From the IMG/VR virus record IMGVR_UViG_3300027791_000133, positions 1 through 24,202 of that record: 24,202 nt of DNA; one strand, 5' to 3'. Below, in pieces: positions 1 to 7,672 of the stretch (the first letter of the stretch is position 1; each line of letters begins with the position of its first letter). The notes below the pieces were generated by a model, which was not told the origin of the DNA, did no database searches, and worked only from the letters and a program-made list of their open reading frames with translations. The stretch comes from a virus. The position numbers were made by a program, and so were the translations under genes.

Positions 1-238
1 CATTTACAATATCTTCAATCGCAGCATCACACTCCGATTGCATAGAGATATCTCTATATCTCCGAATGAGGTCAAGTTCATTGCGTTCCCGCCCATCTGT
101 ATCTAGTACAGATGAAAAGAATCCGCCGCCCGCAACCTCAATTGCGCCGTCATCAGGAGTGGGGTCCGTGAAAGTTTTTTCACGAGGCCCCATATCCTTT
201 TTAGCTTTTTGTATTGTAAAACCAAATAATTCTGCCAT
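1..238 (-). CDS. 20: Portal vertex protein gp20, N-terminal part (runs off left edge)
   Basis: This is the start of the T4-type portal protein, the dodecameric ring at the head vertex through which DNA is packaged and to which neck and tail attach. The minus-strand frame opens with ATG at 238 and stays open to base 1, giving 79 codons. It reads MAELFGFTIQKAKKDMGPRE at the N-terminus and ends in RRYRDISMQSECDAAIEDIV, the characteristic early gp20 segment. A good ribosome site (TAGGAG) lies 12 bases upstream. The gene follows gp19 after a 39-base gap, as in T4. About 450 further residues would be expected outside the window, since T4 gp20 is 524 residues. Identification is strong from both motif and position; only the N-terminus is visible. 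Confidence 0.93.
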   Translation of the reverse strand, partial: MAELFGFTIQKAKKDMGPREKTFTDPTPDDGAIEVAGGGFFSSVLDTDGRERNELDLIRRYRDISMQSECDAAIEDIVN

Positions 239-277
239 AATCTTTTTATCTCCTACTGTCTATTTAGTAGGTTCAAA

Positions 278-814
278 TTAGAAGTTTACGCCAGAAGCTT
301 CAAAGTGTTGATATCTCCAAGAAACTGTGAAATCTTCAACTGTACTTTCTGTATCCATACTCAGTTCAATTGCAGAACCACTTGTCGTTGGCCAACAGTT
401 ACGAAGAATATATGTCTTCAGAACTGTTTCGTCACGATCCAACTGTTCAACAGTTAAGTCTGTCTGATAGTCAGAGGGGGATACAACACCAGTATTCAAT
501 GCGAAATCATTGATACCATTTGACCAAAGTTCGATTGCATTCTTAATCATAAAGTCAGTGTCATTAAGAAATGTAACTTCCCAAGCTTCTGGTTCAGCTG
601 CATCACCCGCCATGTAGATTGTACGACCACGGAATTTCAAAGGAATTTCAGTGATAGCACGGGTTGGTAATGCTGCAGCTTTTACAAGAAACGAAGTTCT
701 ACGAGTATCAAGACCGATTGCGATACCTGATGGTGGAGTAATAGTTACCCTAAATTGGTTGGCTCTTGCACCACCACCGATTAGATTTGCTTTAAAGTCA
801 TCTATATTTGCCAT
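278..814 (-). CDS. 19: Tail tube protein gp19
   Basis: This is the 178-residue major tail tube subunit, which stacks as hexamers inside the contractile sheath and forms the channel for DNA. T4 gp19 is 163 residues, so the size fits. The start MANIDDFKANLIGGGARANQ, the central LPLKFRGR-like segment (here IPLKFRGRTIYMAGD), WEVTFLNDTDF and the end with SWRYQHFEASG are typical of the family. It lies 2 bases after the gp18 stop. Its ribosome site AGGAGG overlaps the end of gp18, so the two are probably cotranscribed from the late promoter in front of gp18. The call rests on sequence character plus the canonical 18-19-20 order and is very secure. Confidence 0.96.
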   Translation of the reverse strand: MANIDDFKANLIGGGARANQFRVTITPPSGIAIGLDTRRTSFLVKAAALPTRAITEIPLKFRGRTIYMAGDAAEPEAWEVTFLNDTDFMIKNAIELWSNGINDFALNTGVVSPSDYQTDLTVEQLDRDETVLKTYILRNCWPTTSGSAIELSMDTESTVEDFTVSWRYQHFEASGVNF

Positions 815-816
815 GA

Positions 817-3030
817 TTAACCTCCTACCTCACTAAACGCAACACCAGTTCGAACGGCGATGAAGTTTAGTGTAATAAAGTTGATTGACCTTGCTGGTTT
901 AATGTAGATGTCACCAATAAACTCGTTACGGTCAATGACCTCACCAGTATTATTAGTTGTATCACAAATTACCCTAAAGTCGAAAATACCTCTACGACCC
1001 TGCACATCCCGCAAGAAGGGTTCTACAAGATTACGGAACTGCGCCCTTGTAAATTCATCATTGAATTCAAAGAGTTGGAACTTAGAAGCAGTGGCGATTG
1101 CTTTTTCAAGTACAAGGAACAGACGACGCACGTTAATGCGGTCAAATGCACTTGGTTTGGAAAGAGCAGTCTTATCACCAAAGAGTGTAACACCCTGCCC
1201 GGGGAAATCAACCACTGGGTTAATCCGAGCCTTATAGAGAATGTCACGATCTGCTTTCATTGGGTTGTATGAAAGTTTAACTGCACCACGAACACCACCA
1301 CGATTGTAACCCGCTGGTGAAAACCAAGGGTCTGCAACAGCATCTGTATTTGCACAAAGACCCGCAGTATCACCATTCAAAGGAACAAACCGATACACAT
1401 CGTTGTATTTGTCATACATGTACTTGTATCCACTATCGAATACCATGTATGAAGACGATGGACATTTGTCAAATGCATTCTTAACATTTTCTGTTTGAGT
1501 AATGGATGATGTAACACCAACTGTTGCACCACGATAAGGAGATACGAAACCAACACAATCCCTACGCAATTCACAAAGGTCTGTGATCATTGTTACTAAA
1601 GTATCTTGACCCGCTTCTGTGTCTGCAACACCAGAACTTGGACCACCCATAATTAGGTTGATGTCAAGATTTTCTGTGTCAGCAAACTTGTCATAAGCAA
1701 GTTCTATTTCACCAGCAGTAACAGAGTAATCATCCGTTCCACCTGTCAGAGTATCACTATTAACACCGGCCACCACTGTGTAGTCCGTACCTGTGGCAAT
1801 ATCTGTACCCCAGTTAGTACCACCAGAAATATGATCTGTCCAGTAAATGAAACCGGAACCACGGAAGATAACATCTGGGTAGTAGTTACCACCACCCTGA
1901 GTTGTCTTTGCAGCTGAGTTCTTAGACATACTTGGCCAAACTTCAATAACTGAAGATGTGCGTTGTCCCTTAACATCAACATCATAACCTGTAATGTCAC
2001 CAGTTTTATCATAAACTGCAACATGCAATTCATCTAATTCGCCACGAGCATTTGCGATTGACCAATCTGATGTACCGGGGGCACTGTCAAATAGATCACT
2101 GAAACGCCAACGACGGCGAATGTATGAGTTATCAGGAATAATTGTCTGAAGTCCGGCACCACTAGGATCATCAAGAACTCGAATAGTTAGATCATTAGTT
2201 GAAACTGCTGTAACTTCGTATTCTACATTACCACTTTCTACCGCAGCATCTGTCGTAAATGCAAGAGGAATATTATCTGCAACCGTTATTGCTTTGTCAA
2301 GAATAACAGCTGTCTGCGAAGTAACTGTAGCAACCTTAACCACTTCATCACCATCAGAGATGCCTGCACCAACGACACGTTGACCAACTGCAAGAGTACC
2401 AGAAACCGTATCAACTGTTAAGTTTTTACTTGCAACTGTAATTGCCCCGTTGGAAGTAGCAATAACACTGTTATTTGTGATGAACTTAATAATATCCCCA
2501 ATCGCAATTGTTGCGGATGTTGCATTTTGATCATCTACTGTAATAGACAGATCACCAATTGCACCAGCACCATTAACTAGGTTAAGTGTTCCTAGTTGCT
2601 GACTAAATGCTTTTGCACTTGGACAAATATCAACACCAAGTGAGTTACCATGAGTACCAGCGGTACGAGCAGTCCACTCACCATGAGAACCTTGTCCTGT
2701 TGAGAAACTAGCTTCATAATGGTCATCGTCACGAATAAGGATACCACTGTTTGCACCAGCGTTTAGAATGGCTGATTCTGCACGAACCACCCTGAGTGCA
2801 TCACCGTACTGCAAGAAGTTTGCAGCAGTGAACCACCACTCAAAATTTGAACTATTTGGCTTACCAAATGTCGATAGCAACTGTTCTTCCGAACTAATGG
2901 CGGTAACTGCACTTACTGGACCCTTTTGAAAAGGTCCGGCAATTGCGCCAATCGACGTAGATACAGAAGGAACAACATTTGTAAGATCGATTTCCCTAAC
3001 GTGAACGCCGGGTGAAACTAAAAATCCCAT
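817..3030 (-). CDS. 18: Contractile tail sheath protein gp18
   Basis: This is the 737-residue tail sheath subunit, which polymerises around the gp19 tube and contracts at infection. The N-terminus (MGFLVSPGVHVREIDLTNVV, then SIGAIAGPFQKGP) and the C-terminus (DINVRRLFLVLEKAI-like, then FEFNDEFTRAQFRNLVEPFL) are sheath hallmarks. It is longer than T4 gp18 (659 residues). Residues roughly 150-300 hold a Ser/Thr/Val/Ala-rich, low-complexity beta-type stretch including VSGTLAVGQRVVGAGISDGD, which looks like an inserted or expanded surface domain. A late promoter (3072-3079) and a strong ribosome site (AGGAG, 8 bases before ATG) precede it. It begins the gp18-gp19-gp20 transcription unit. Confidence 0.96.
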   Translation of the reverse strand: MGFLVSPGVHVREIDLTNVVPSVSTSIGAIAGPFQKGPVSAVTAISSEEQLLSTFGKPNSSNFEWWFTAANFLQYGDALRVVRAESAILNAGANSGILIRDDDHYEASFSTGQGSHGEWTARTAGTHGNSLGVDICPSAKAFSQQLGTLNLVNGAGAIGDLSITVDDQNATSATIAIGDIIKFITNNSVIATSNGAITVASKNLTVDTVSGTLAVGQRVVGAGISDGDEVVKVATVTSQTAVILDKAITVADNIPLAFTTDAAVESGNVEYEVTAVSTNDLTIRVLDDPSGAGLQTIIPDNSYIRRRWRFSDLFDSAPGTSDWSIANARGELDELHVAVYDKTGDITGYDVDVKGQRTSSVIEVWPSMSKNSAAKTTQGGGNYYPDVIFRGSGFIYWTDHISGGTNWGTDIATGTDYTVVAGVNSDTLTGGTDDYSVTAGEIELAYDKFADTENLDINLIMGGPSSGVADTEAGQDTLVTMITDLCELRRDCVGFVSPYRGATVGVTSSITQTENVKNAFDKCPSSSYMVFDSGYKYMYDKYNDVYRFVPLNGDTAGLCANTDAVADPWFSPAGYNRGGVRGAVKLSYNPMKADRDILYKARINPVVDFPGQGVTLFGDKTALSKPSAFDRINVRRLFLVLEKAIATASKFQLFEFNDEFTRAQFRNLVEPFLRDVQGRRGIFDFRVICDTTNNTGEVIDRNEFIGDIYIKPARSINFITLNFIAVRTGVAFSEVGG

Positions 3031-3071
3031 GTCTTTACTCCTAACTTAAAGAGAGTTATTTGTTATACAGA

Positions 3072-3079
3072 TATTTATA
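3072..3079 (-). promoter_or_regulatory. T4-type late promoter for gp18
   Basis: Minus strand reads TATAAATA exactly. By T4 rules the transcript would begin about six bases downstream, near 3066, giving a 36-base leader with AGGAG before the gp18 ATG at 3030. It is arranged head to head with a second TATAAATA on the plus strand at 3123. Confidence 0.85.
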
Positions 3080-3122
3080 AAAAACCTCTTTTACATAACT
3101 CAATTTTATAAGTGTTATATCA

Positions 3123-3130
3123 TATAAATA
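3123..3130 (+). promoter_or_regulatory. Plus-strand T4-type late promoter for the HNH-like gene
   Basis: Plus strand reads TATAAATA exactly, the only such octamer seen on this strand. The predicted transcript start (about 3136) coincides with the ATG of the small plus-strand gene, so the message would be leaderless or nearly so. It could instead be a chance match in AT-rich DNA. Confidence 0.5.
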
Positions 3131-3135
3131 GAATT

Positions 3136-3435
3136 ATGAATGATCATTATGAAAAATACAAAGATACCATCAAGAAGGTTTCACGAAGAAATTATCAGAA
3201 GCGAGTATTTCTTCTAAACGAATTTCTCACAGAAAAATCATGTGTTCACTGTGGTGAGGCAGAACATGTCTGTCTCAAATTTTGGCCTCATGATGCAGAG
3301 ATACGCAAAGTATCCAAGAGAGTTGGAACAAGTGATGCTAGTCGCAAAGAAGTCTTCCATTTGATCGATCAATCTGTTATTCTATGTTACAACTGCTACA
3401 TCAAAAAACATCATGACTTAATCGAATTTATTTAG
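3136..3435 (+). CDS. Small HNH-like zinc protein, possibly degenerate homing-type endonuclease
   Basis: This 99-residue protein is the only convincing plus-strand gene. It has two Cys pairs, CVHCGE (about residues 37-42) and CYNC (about 85-88), spaced as in small HNH endonucleases that bind a structural zinc. The usual catalytic His in a DH-type motif is represented by LKFWPHD, and the NCH position reads NCYIKKH, so the active site is altered and nuclease activity is doubtful. The N-terminus is basic (KKVSRRNYQKR). I chose ATG at 3136; an in-frame GTG at 3112 is possible, and neither has a good ribosome site. The gene stops 4 bases before the gp17 stop, converging with it. It looks like an insertion between gp17 and gp18, as mobile HNH genes often are. 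Confidence 0.7.
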   Translation: MNDHYEKYKDTIKKVSRRNYQKRVFLLNEFLTEKSCVHCGEAEHVCLKFWPHDAEIRKVSKRVGTSDASRKEVFHLIDQSVILCYNCYIKKHHDLIEFI

Positions 3436-3439
3436 GATA

Positions 3440-5083
3440 TTACCAACTTCCAGAACTGTCTCTTACAAAGGGCGACCAACGGGTTCCATACTCATCTACC
3501 ATTTCTCCAATATTCTCATCTTCAAGTCCATTTACTATGAAACCAAAGGGTGCCATATCCTGTTCTAAAGCGTCTTGTTGTTCAGACATCATTGTTCTAC
3601 GGATATCATTATTAGTTAATTCTTTGAAATACTGTTGGTCTGTGACCCATGCAAAGATAAAGAGACATGCAACAAGGTCATCATTACACCCATCATCAGC
3701 CTCAAAAGATGAACCCTTAACAATAAAGGTTGACAACTCATTAATACATTCGTAGTCCTCAATAATAAGTTTATTGTCCTCAACCAACTGTTTAAGATTT
3801 GAACAACCAATCTTCTTTGTTGCCTTTGTGGTTCTTACCCCCAACTGCGCTTTACCACCGCTGAACCCCCCACCAAGGACTTGTCCCGCCCGCCCACGCA
3901 TACTAGCCATAATAAGGTTGTCGTACTCCAAGTCAAACTGCATAGCGTTAGCAACCTGTTCTCCTATGTCATTGACCTCAATCAACACAAATGCTTGATT
4001 GTATGCCCGTGCAGTGTCATAGATTTTAGATGGGAATATGAGAGGTTTGATCTCATTGTCACGGTATTTTGCAACTACCCGATACGGTATTTCAGTCACA
4101 TCCACAACCACAAATGCTGAGTAATCGTTTGATGTTCCCCGTGAAACATCAGCAGTGAGAAGGTATGTGTGATCTGCTTGTGGTGGAATATGAACGTCTA
4201 GACCGCCACTAGACTGTTTCGGTGATCGATATGTTAACTGTTTAAGTTTATGGGGTGCAATCAGTGTATCAATAGAACCAAGGAACTCGCATTCAAACTC
4301 TGTGTTAAACTGAGCTTGAGAGGTGTTCTTGATAGTCTGTTCCTTCCATGCTTCATCACGACCCGGAACTTCACTCCAATGCACCTCAATCGGAATGTAT
4401 TCGTTTCTCTGTTCTTCTGCATCCACCCATAGTTTATAGAACATATTCATACCATGTGGGGTGGAAACGATCATTACCTTCGTAGTTTTACCCGAACTTA
4501 TTGTAGGGTAGACTGAACTGAAAAATTGTTCTGCAACATTACTTGGGACATATGCAAACTCATCAAGGAAAATAATGTTGTAAGACCCACCACGAACAGC
4601 AGAAGCACTAGTAGAACTTGCCAATATTTTTGAACCATTTTCTAACTCCAAAGAACCCTTGTTCCAACTCATTACTCCTTGTTGTAACCACTTTGGAAGA
4701 TGTTCATATGCAAGTTGTAAACGTGATAGTAAATCACGAGCAGTTGCCGCCTTATTCGCAAGGATAGCAATATTGACATTTGGGTTGAACAGTGCGTAAT
4801 GTAGAAGATATGAAACCATGACGGTAGACTTACCTGATTGTCTAGGTAGTTTACAGATGGTGAAACGATTATTGTGAAACGTACCTACCATTTCTTTCTG
4901 AAAGCCATACATCTTAAATGGTATAAGACCCTCATCAAGAGAAATAATCTTAACGTAATTCTCTATAAAATATTGCGGGTCTTCCATACACAAAGAATAC
5001 TCTTTAAGTTCTTTCTTTGTCCAAGACTGTTGAACATTAGCCTTCTTCAGATTTGGATTTCCAAGGTAGGTTACATCAGCCAT
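3440..5083 (-). CDS. 17: Terminase large subunit gp17 (packaging ATPase-nuclease)
   Basis: This 547-residue motor protein pumps DNA into the prohead and cuts the concatemer. The ATPase half shows Walker A LPRQSGKST (residues 79-87), Walker B IIFLDE (170-175) and the coupling motif MIVSTPHG (204-211). The nuclease half shows LLTADVSRG with the metal-binding Asp at 312, VLIEVND in the middle, and an Asp-rich DDGCNDDLVA segment near the C-terminus. It is shorter than T4 gp17 (610 residues) but all catalytic elements are present. Its ATG overlaps the end of the upstream nuclease gene by 8 bases, suggesting translational coupling. It ends the gp13-to-gp17 run. Confidence 0.97.
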   Translation of the reverse strand: MADVTYLGNPNLKKANVQQSWTKKELKEYSLCMEDPQYFIENYVKIISLDEGLIPFKMYGFQKEMVGTFHNNRFTICKLPRQSGKSTVMVSYLLHYALFNPNVNIAILANKAATARDLLSRLQLAYEHLPKWLQQGVMSWNKGSLELENGSKILASSTSASAVRGGSYNIIFLDEFAYVPSNVAEQFFSSVYPTISSGKTTKVMIVSTPHGMNMFYKLWVDAEEQRNEYIPIEVHWSEVPGRDEAWKEQTIKNTSQAQFNTEFECEFLGSIDTLIAPHKLKQLTYRSPKQSSGGLDVHIPPQADHTYLLTADVSRGTSNDYSAFVVVDVTEIPYRVVAKYRDNEIKPLIFPSKIYDTARAYNQAFVLIEVNDIGEQVANAMQFDLEYDNLIMASMRGRAGQVLGGGFSGGKAQLGVRTTKATKKIGCSNLKQLVEDNKLIIEDYECINELSTFIVKGSSFEADDGCNDDLVACLFIFAWVTDQQYFKELTNNDIRRTMMSEQQDALEQDMAPFGFIVNGLEDENIGEMVDEYGTRWSPFVRDSSGSW

Positions 5084-5504
5084 CGAGCTTTACCAATGAC
5101 CGATTCTTTATATGCTCCTCTTCAATATCGTCTTTGGACTGGCCGAAATAACGAACCGCATTGTGAGTCTTGATAAGTTCTTCATTAACTGTTGTTTTTA
5201 TTGTTGTCCCTTCCCACTCAGACTCAATAAGAAACTCACCAAGAATACGGCCATACTTACCTACGCCGTCTTTCCTTGTGCGTAGAATCTGTGTAGAACC
5301 TTTTGGTAAGAAATTTTCAACAAAATGTTTTGCAGCCAATCCGTAGATTTTTTCTTCTTTATCGCTAGTTCTTGACTCAGGTGTATCAACTCCATAGAAA
5401 CGAACTCGTTGTTTCTTCATCCATACACCAAAACCCAGATCGATATCTACGTCAGCTGTGTCACCGTCTACTACTCTAACAATTTTACATGGATATTCGT
5501 ACAT
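5076..5504 (-). CDS. Staphylococcal-nuclease-like (TNase) endonuclease
   Basis: This 142-residue protein belongs to the thermonuclease (SNase, OB-fold) family, Ca2+-dependent phosphodiesterases that cut DNA or RNA. VVDGDT is at residues 11-16. RFYGVDTPE at 35-43 supplies the catalytic Arg35, Asp40 and Glu43 equivalents, and GKYGRIL at 82-88 supplies the second catalytic Arg (86). All key residues are intact, so it should be active. No signal peptide is present, so it acts in the infected cell or is packaged. It starts in a TAATG overlap with gp16 and overlaps gp17 by 8 bases, so it is embedded in the terminase operon. A link to packaging or concatemer processing is inference; host DNA degradation is an alternative. 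Confidence 0.9.
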   Translation of the reverse strand: MYEYPCKIVRVVDGDTADVDIDLGFGVWMKKQRVRFYGVDTPESRTSDKEEKIYGLAAKHFVENFLPKGSTQILRTRKDGVGKYGRILGEFLIESEWEGTTIKTTVNEELIKTHNAVRYFGQSKDDIEEEHIKNRSLVKLDG

Positions 5505-5905
5505 TATTTTTCCTTTAACATTTTTTGCAATTCAGCAGTACTGCCAACAAACAATGCATTGGTTACATTCTTTGGTGCGTTATTTGGAACCTCTTTTAGT
5601 TTTCTCATTTTTTCTTGTAAGTCACCCAGTTTTTCGGTAACCTCTGCGACTTGTTTGATAAGATTTCCAGCAACCTCATATGCTCTTGGATGCTCTCCTT
5701 CTCTTGCAAGTTCCAGTATTCCTTCAATCGCAGTTGAACCTTGCTCAACCATTCGATAAAAATTATCCCGTTGGAACTTGTAATCATCGTCAATATCTTC
5801 TCCCACCGTCACAATTGGTTTAGGTTCCGATGGAGTGTCATAATAGGAAACTGGTGTTGATATTTTTTCCACCACACCAAGGGCCTTATCTATAGAATTA
5901 CTCAT
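5504..5905 (-). CDS. 16: Terminase small subunit gp16
   Basis: This 133-residue protein is the small terminase subunit that recognises phage DNA and regulates gp17. T4 gp16 is 164 residues. The middle is predicted helical and coiled-coil-like (FQRDNFYRMVEQGSTAIEGI, then AYEVAGNLIKQVAEVTEKLG), and the C-terminus carries NALFVGSTAELQKML, the tail segment typical of marine T4-like gp16. Its ATG overlaps the gp15 stop by 8 bases, and its stop overlaps the next ATG as TAATG. Position between gp15 and the nuclease-gp17 pair supports the call. Confidence 0.92.
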   Translation of the reverse strand: MSNSIDKALGVVEKISTPVSYYDTPSEPKPIVTVGEDIDDDYKFQRDNFYRMVEQGSTAIEGILELAREGEHPRAYEVAGNLIKQVAEVTEKLGDLQEKMRKLKEVPNNAPKNVTNALFVGSTAELQKMLKEK

Positions 5906-6704
5906 CTTCGCCTGTCACTGGATTATAATTTTTTGCGTCTTCGAAGAACGATGTCACCTCATTGAAACCAAAATCATCATCAGCATCAGCACTAGTTGGA
6001 TTTGGTGTAACAGTAAGTCTCTGTTGTCGTGTTGGCGATTGGTCAGGCATATCAGTATATGCATCAACCTGTACCGTCTTGATAACCTTACTGGAAGTAA
6101 CAGGACCATAGAGATAGAACTTACAAGTGAAATCCAGAGTATATATGATTGCACGTCTTGTAGTGAAGTCACCCTGATAATCATCCTCATAATTAATACT
6201 GTTTAGAATAACAGGTATATCTTTTTTAACACCCATATCAGCATTATCATTCATCGTGATTGTGTAATCTGGTTGAAAGTATGGTAGAATCTGTTCAACG
6301 ATTTGTAGAGCATCATCCGATTGTTTAGCAAGAATGTAAAGTTGAAAACCAATGTTATAAGGAACAGGCATATATTGCGTGTCCAACTGTTGTGTTTTGT
6401 TTGTGTCACCCTTAACCTTCTTGAACTTCTGTATACGATTTAATTTTCGTGCAGGGTCATAACTAAGTCCTGTAATATCAAATCCAATGCGAGGCAACGT
6501 AACCGCTGCAGCTTTACTGAGATCAGCATCATCATTCAGTCGAACAAGAAACTTCTGCCTTGGACCATATGCCAAAGGAACCTTCATAGTCTGTTGAACT
6601 ACCCCAGCATTATCCTTACGAACTAACTGAATATTATTAAAAATTGTTCCGAAACCCACAACTATGTTGCGTACTGTTTCGTGGTAGAATTGTTGTCCTA
6701 GCAT
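5898..6704 (-). CDS. 15: Tail completion / sheath stabiliser protein gp15
   Basis: This 268-residue protein matches T4 gp15 (272 residues), the hexamer that caps the finished tail and joins it to the neck. MLGQQFYHETVRNIVVGFGT at the N-terminus, YGPRQKFLVRL near residue 46, and LPRIGFDITGLSYDPARKLN are family signatures. The C-terminal 30 residues are acidic and probably flexible. It begins in a TAATG overlap with the stop of the upstream gp14 copy and overlaps gp16 by 8 bases, so the whole neck-to-terminase run looks translationally coupled. Confidence 0.95.
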   Translation of the reverse strand: MLGQQFYHETVRNIVVGFGTIFNNIQLVRKDNAGVVQQTMKVPLAYGPRQKFLVRLNDDADLSKAAAVTLPRIGFDITGLSYDPARKLNRIQKFKKVKGDTNKTQQLDTQYMPVPYNIGFQLYILAKQSDDALQIVEQILPYFQPDYTITMNDNADMGVKKDIPVILNSINYEDDYQGDFTTRRAIIYTLDFTCKFYLYGPVTSSKVIKTVQVDAYTDMPDQSPTRQQRLTVTPNPTSADADDDFGFNEVTSFFEDAKNYNPVTGEDE

Positions 6705-7672
6705 TAATCTGCACTCCCTGCATCACCAAATGGATTCGATTCACTGAAGTCCAGTATCGTATCATCCAATGTTTCAAACAACTCATTTTGAGATGTCTTA
6801 TCTGTACTCATGTCACCTACTATATAGTCTTCTGATATAAGATAATCATCACCACCAGTTTCAAGTAGGATACTCTCACCACCAAGTGTAGTTTCATCTT
6901 CACCAATAATATTGTCACTATCTGTCTCATCCAACAGCAAACCAATACCATCAATAATGGAATGATCAATTGCAATTCCTTGATTAATAGTCGTTCCCGC
7001 TGCTTGTTCAAGAGTAATCTGATAGTCAGAACTTGCAGTTGAAAGCGCAGTTTCAATTGCGTCAATATCTGTGATACCTGTATCAAGAGCTTCTGAACCG
7101 TAATCGAACAGACGGCAGCGCATCTTGTAAACTGGGTTATTGTCCAACTGGTGGAAAGGGTCATCATGATCCACAAAGTTAATCTCAAACAATTTCTTTA
7201 GTGTTGGGTGATAAATCGCATCACCCTCTAAGGGTCGATCTACATCAGTCGCATCAGTTTCATTTACAATATAAAATACTTCACCTTCTAATTTAGATGC
7301 TGATATTGTTCCAGATTCCAACAGGATAGAACCAGACGATGTTGAATCTGTACCTTCCTCAATCTGAATCTGTTTTGTTTTCTCTTGAAATCTTGTCTTA
7401 CTAACTACAAAGGTTGCCTCACTTAGATTTCCTAAACCAAACTGAGTCATTACTTCTTGTTCACCAGCGTAACCCCCATCAGAGTCTTCCATATACATTT
7501 CAATAGGAGCCTGAGTGTTAAACTTAGATAATGCGTCTTCACCAAGAACTGTATCTTCTGCAACTAATGTGCGGTCAAGATAATACACATCATGACCGTG
7601 AATTTGAATTGCTTCTGCAACCAAATTAGCATATAATGATTGTTCAGATGCAATAAGTTGACCCGTAGTCAT
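6704..7672 (-). CDS. 14: Neck protein gp14, second (downstream) copy
   Basis: This 322-residue protein is a gp14-type neck (head completion) protein. It is clearly paralogous to the gene immediately upstream: both contain VYYLDRTLVAEDTVLGED, IEMYMEDS, NLSEATFVVSKT, DAIYHPTLKKLFEINFVDH, CRLFDYGSE and ESNPFGD. Differences cluster between about residues 225 and 265, where this copy has an insert with short acidic repeats (LLLDETDSDN, LLETGGDDYLISE). It is longer than T4 gp14 (256 residues). Start and stop are both TAATG overlaps with neighbours. Whether both copies enter the virion, or one has a new role, cannot be told from sequence. Confidence 0.9.
   Translation of the reverse strand: MTTGQLIASEQSLYANLVAEAIQIHGHDVYYLDRTLVAEDTVLGEDALSKFNTQAPIEMYMEDSDGGYAGEQEVMTQFGLGNLSEATFVVSKTRFQEKTKQIQIEEGTDSTSSGSILLESGTISASKLEGEVFYIVNETDATDVDRPLEGDAIYHPTLKKLFEINFVDHDDPFHQLDNNPVYKMRCRLFDYGSEALDTGITDIDAIETALSTASSDYQITLEQAAGTTINQGIAIDHSIIDGIGLLLDETDSDNIIGEDETTLGGESILLETGGDDYLISEDYIVGDMSTDKTSQNELFETLDDTILDFSESNPFGDAGSAD

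Noticed and set aside
253-270. Inverted repeat CTACT/AGTAG before gp20
   Set aside because: The stem is only five base pairs with an eight-base loop and no T-run, so it is not a convincing terminator.
6820-7188. 122-residue minus-strand frame inside gp14
   Set aside because: It is Leu/Ile/Met-rich out-of-frame translation of the second gp14 copy, typical of a shadow frame.
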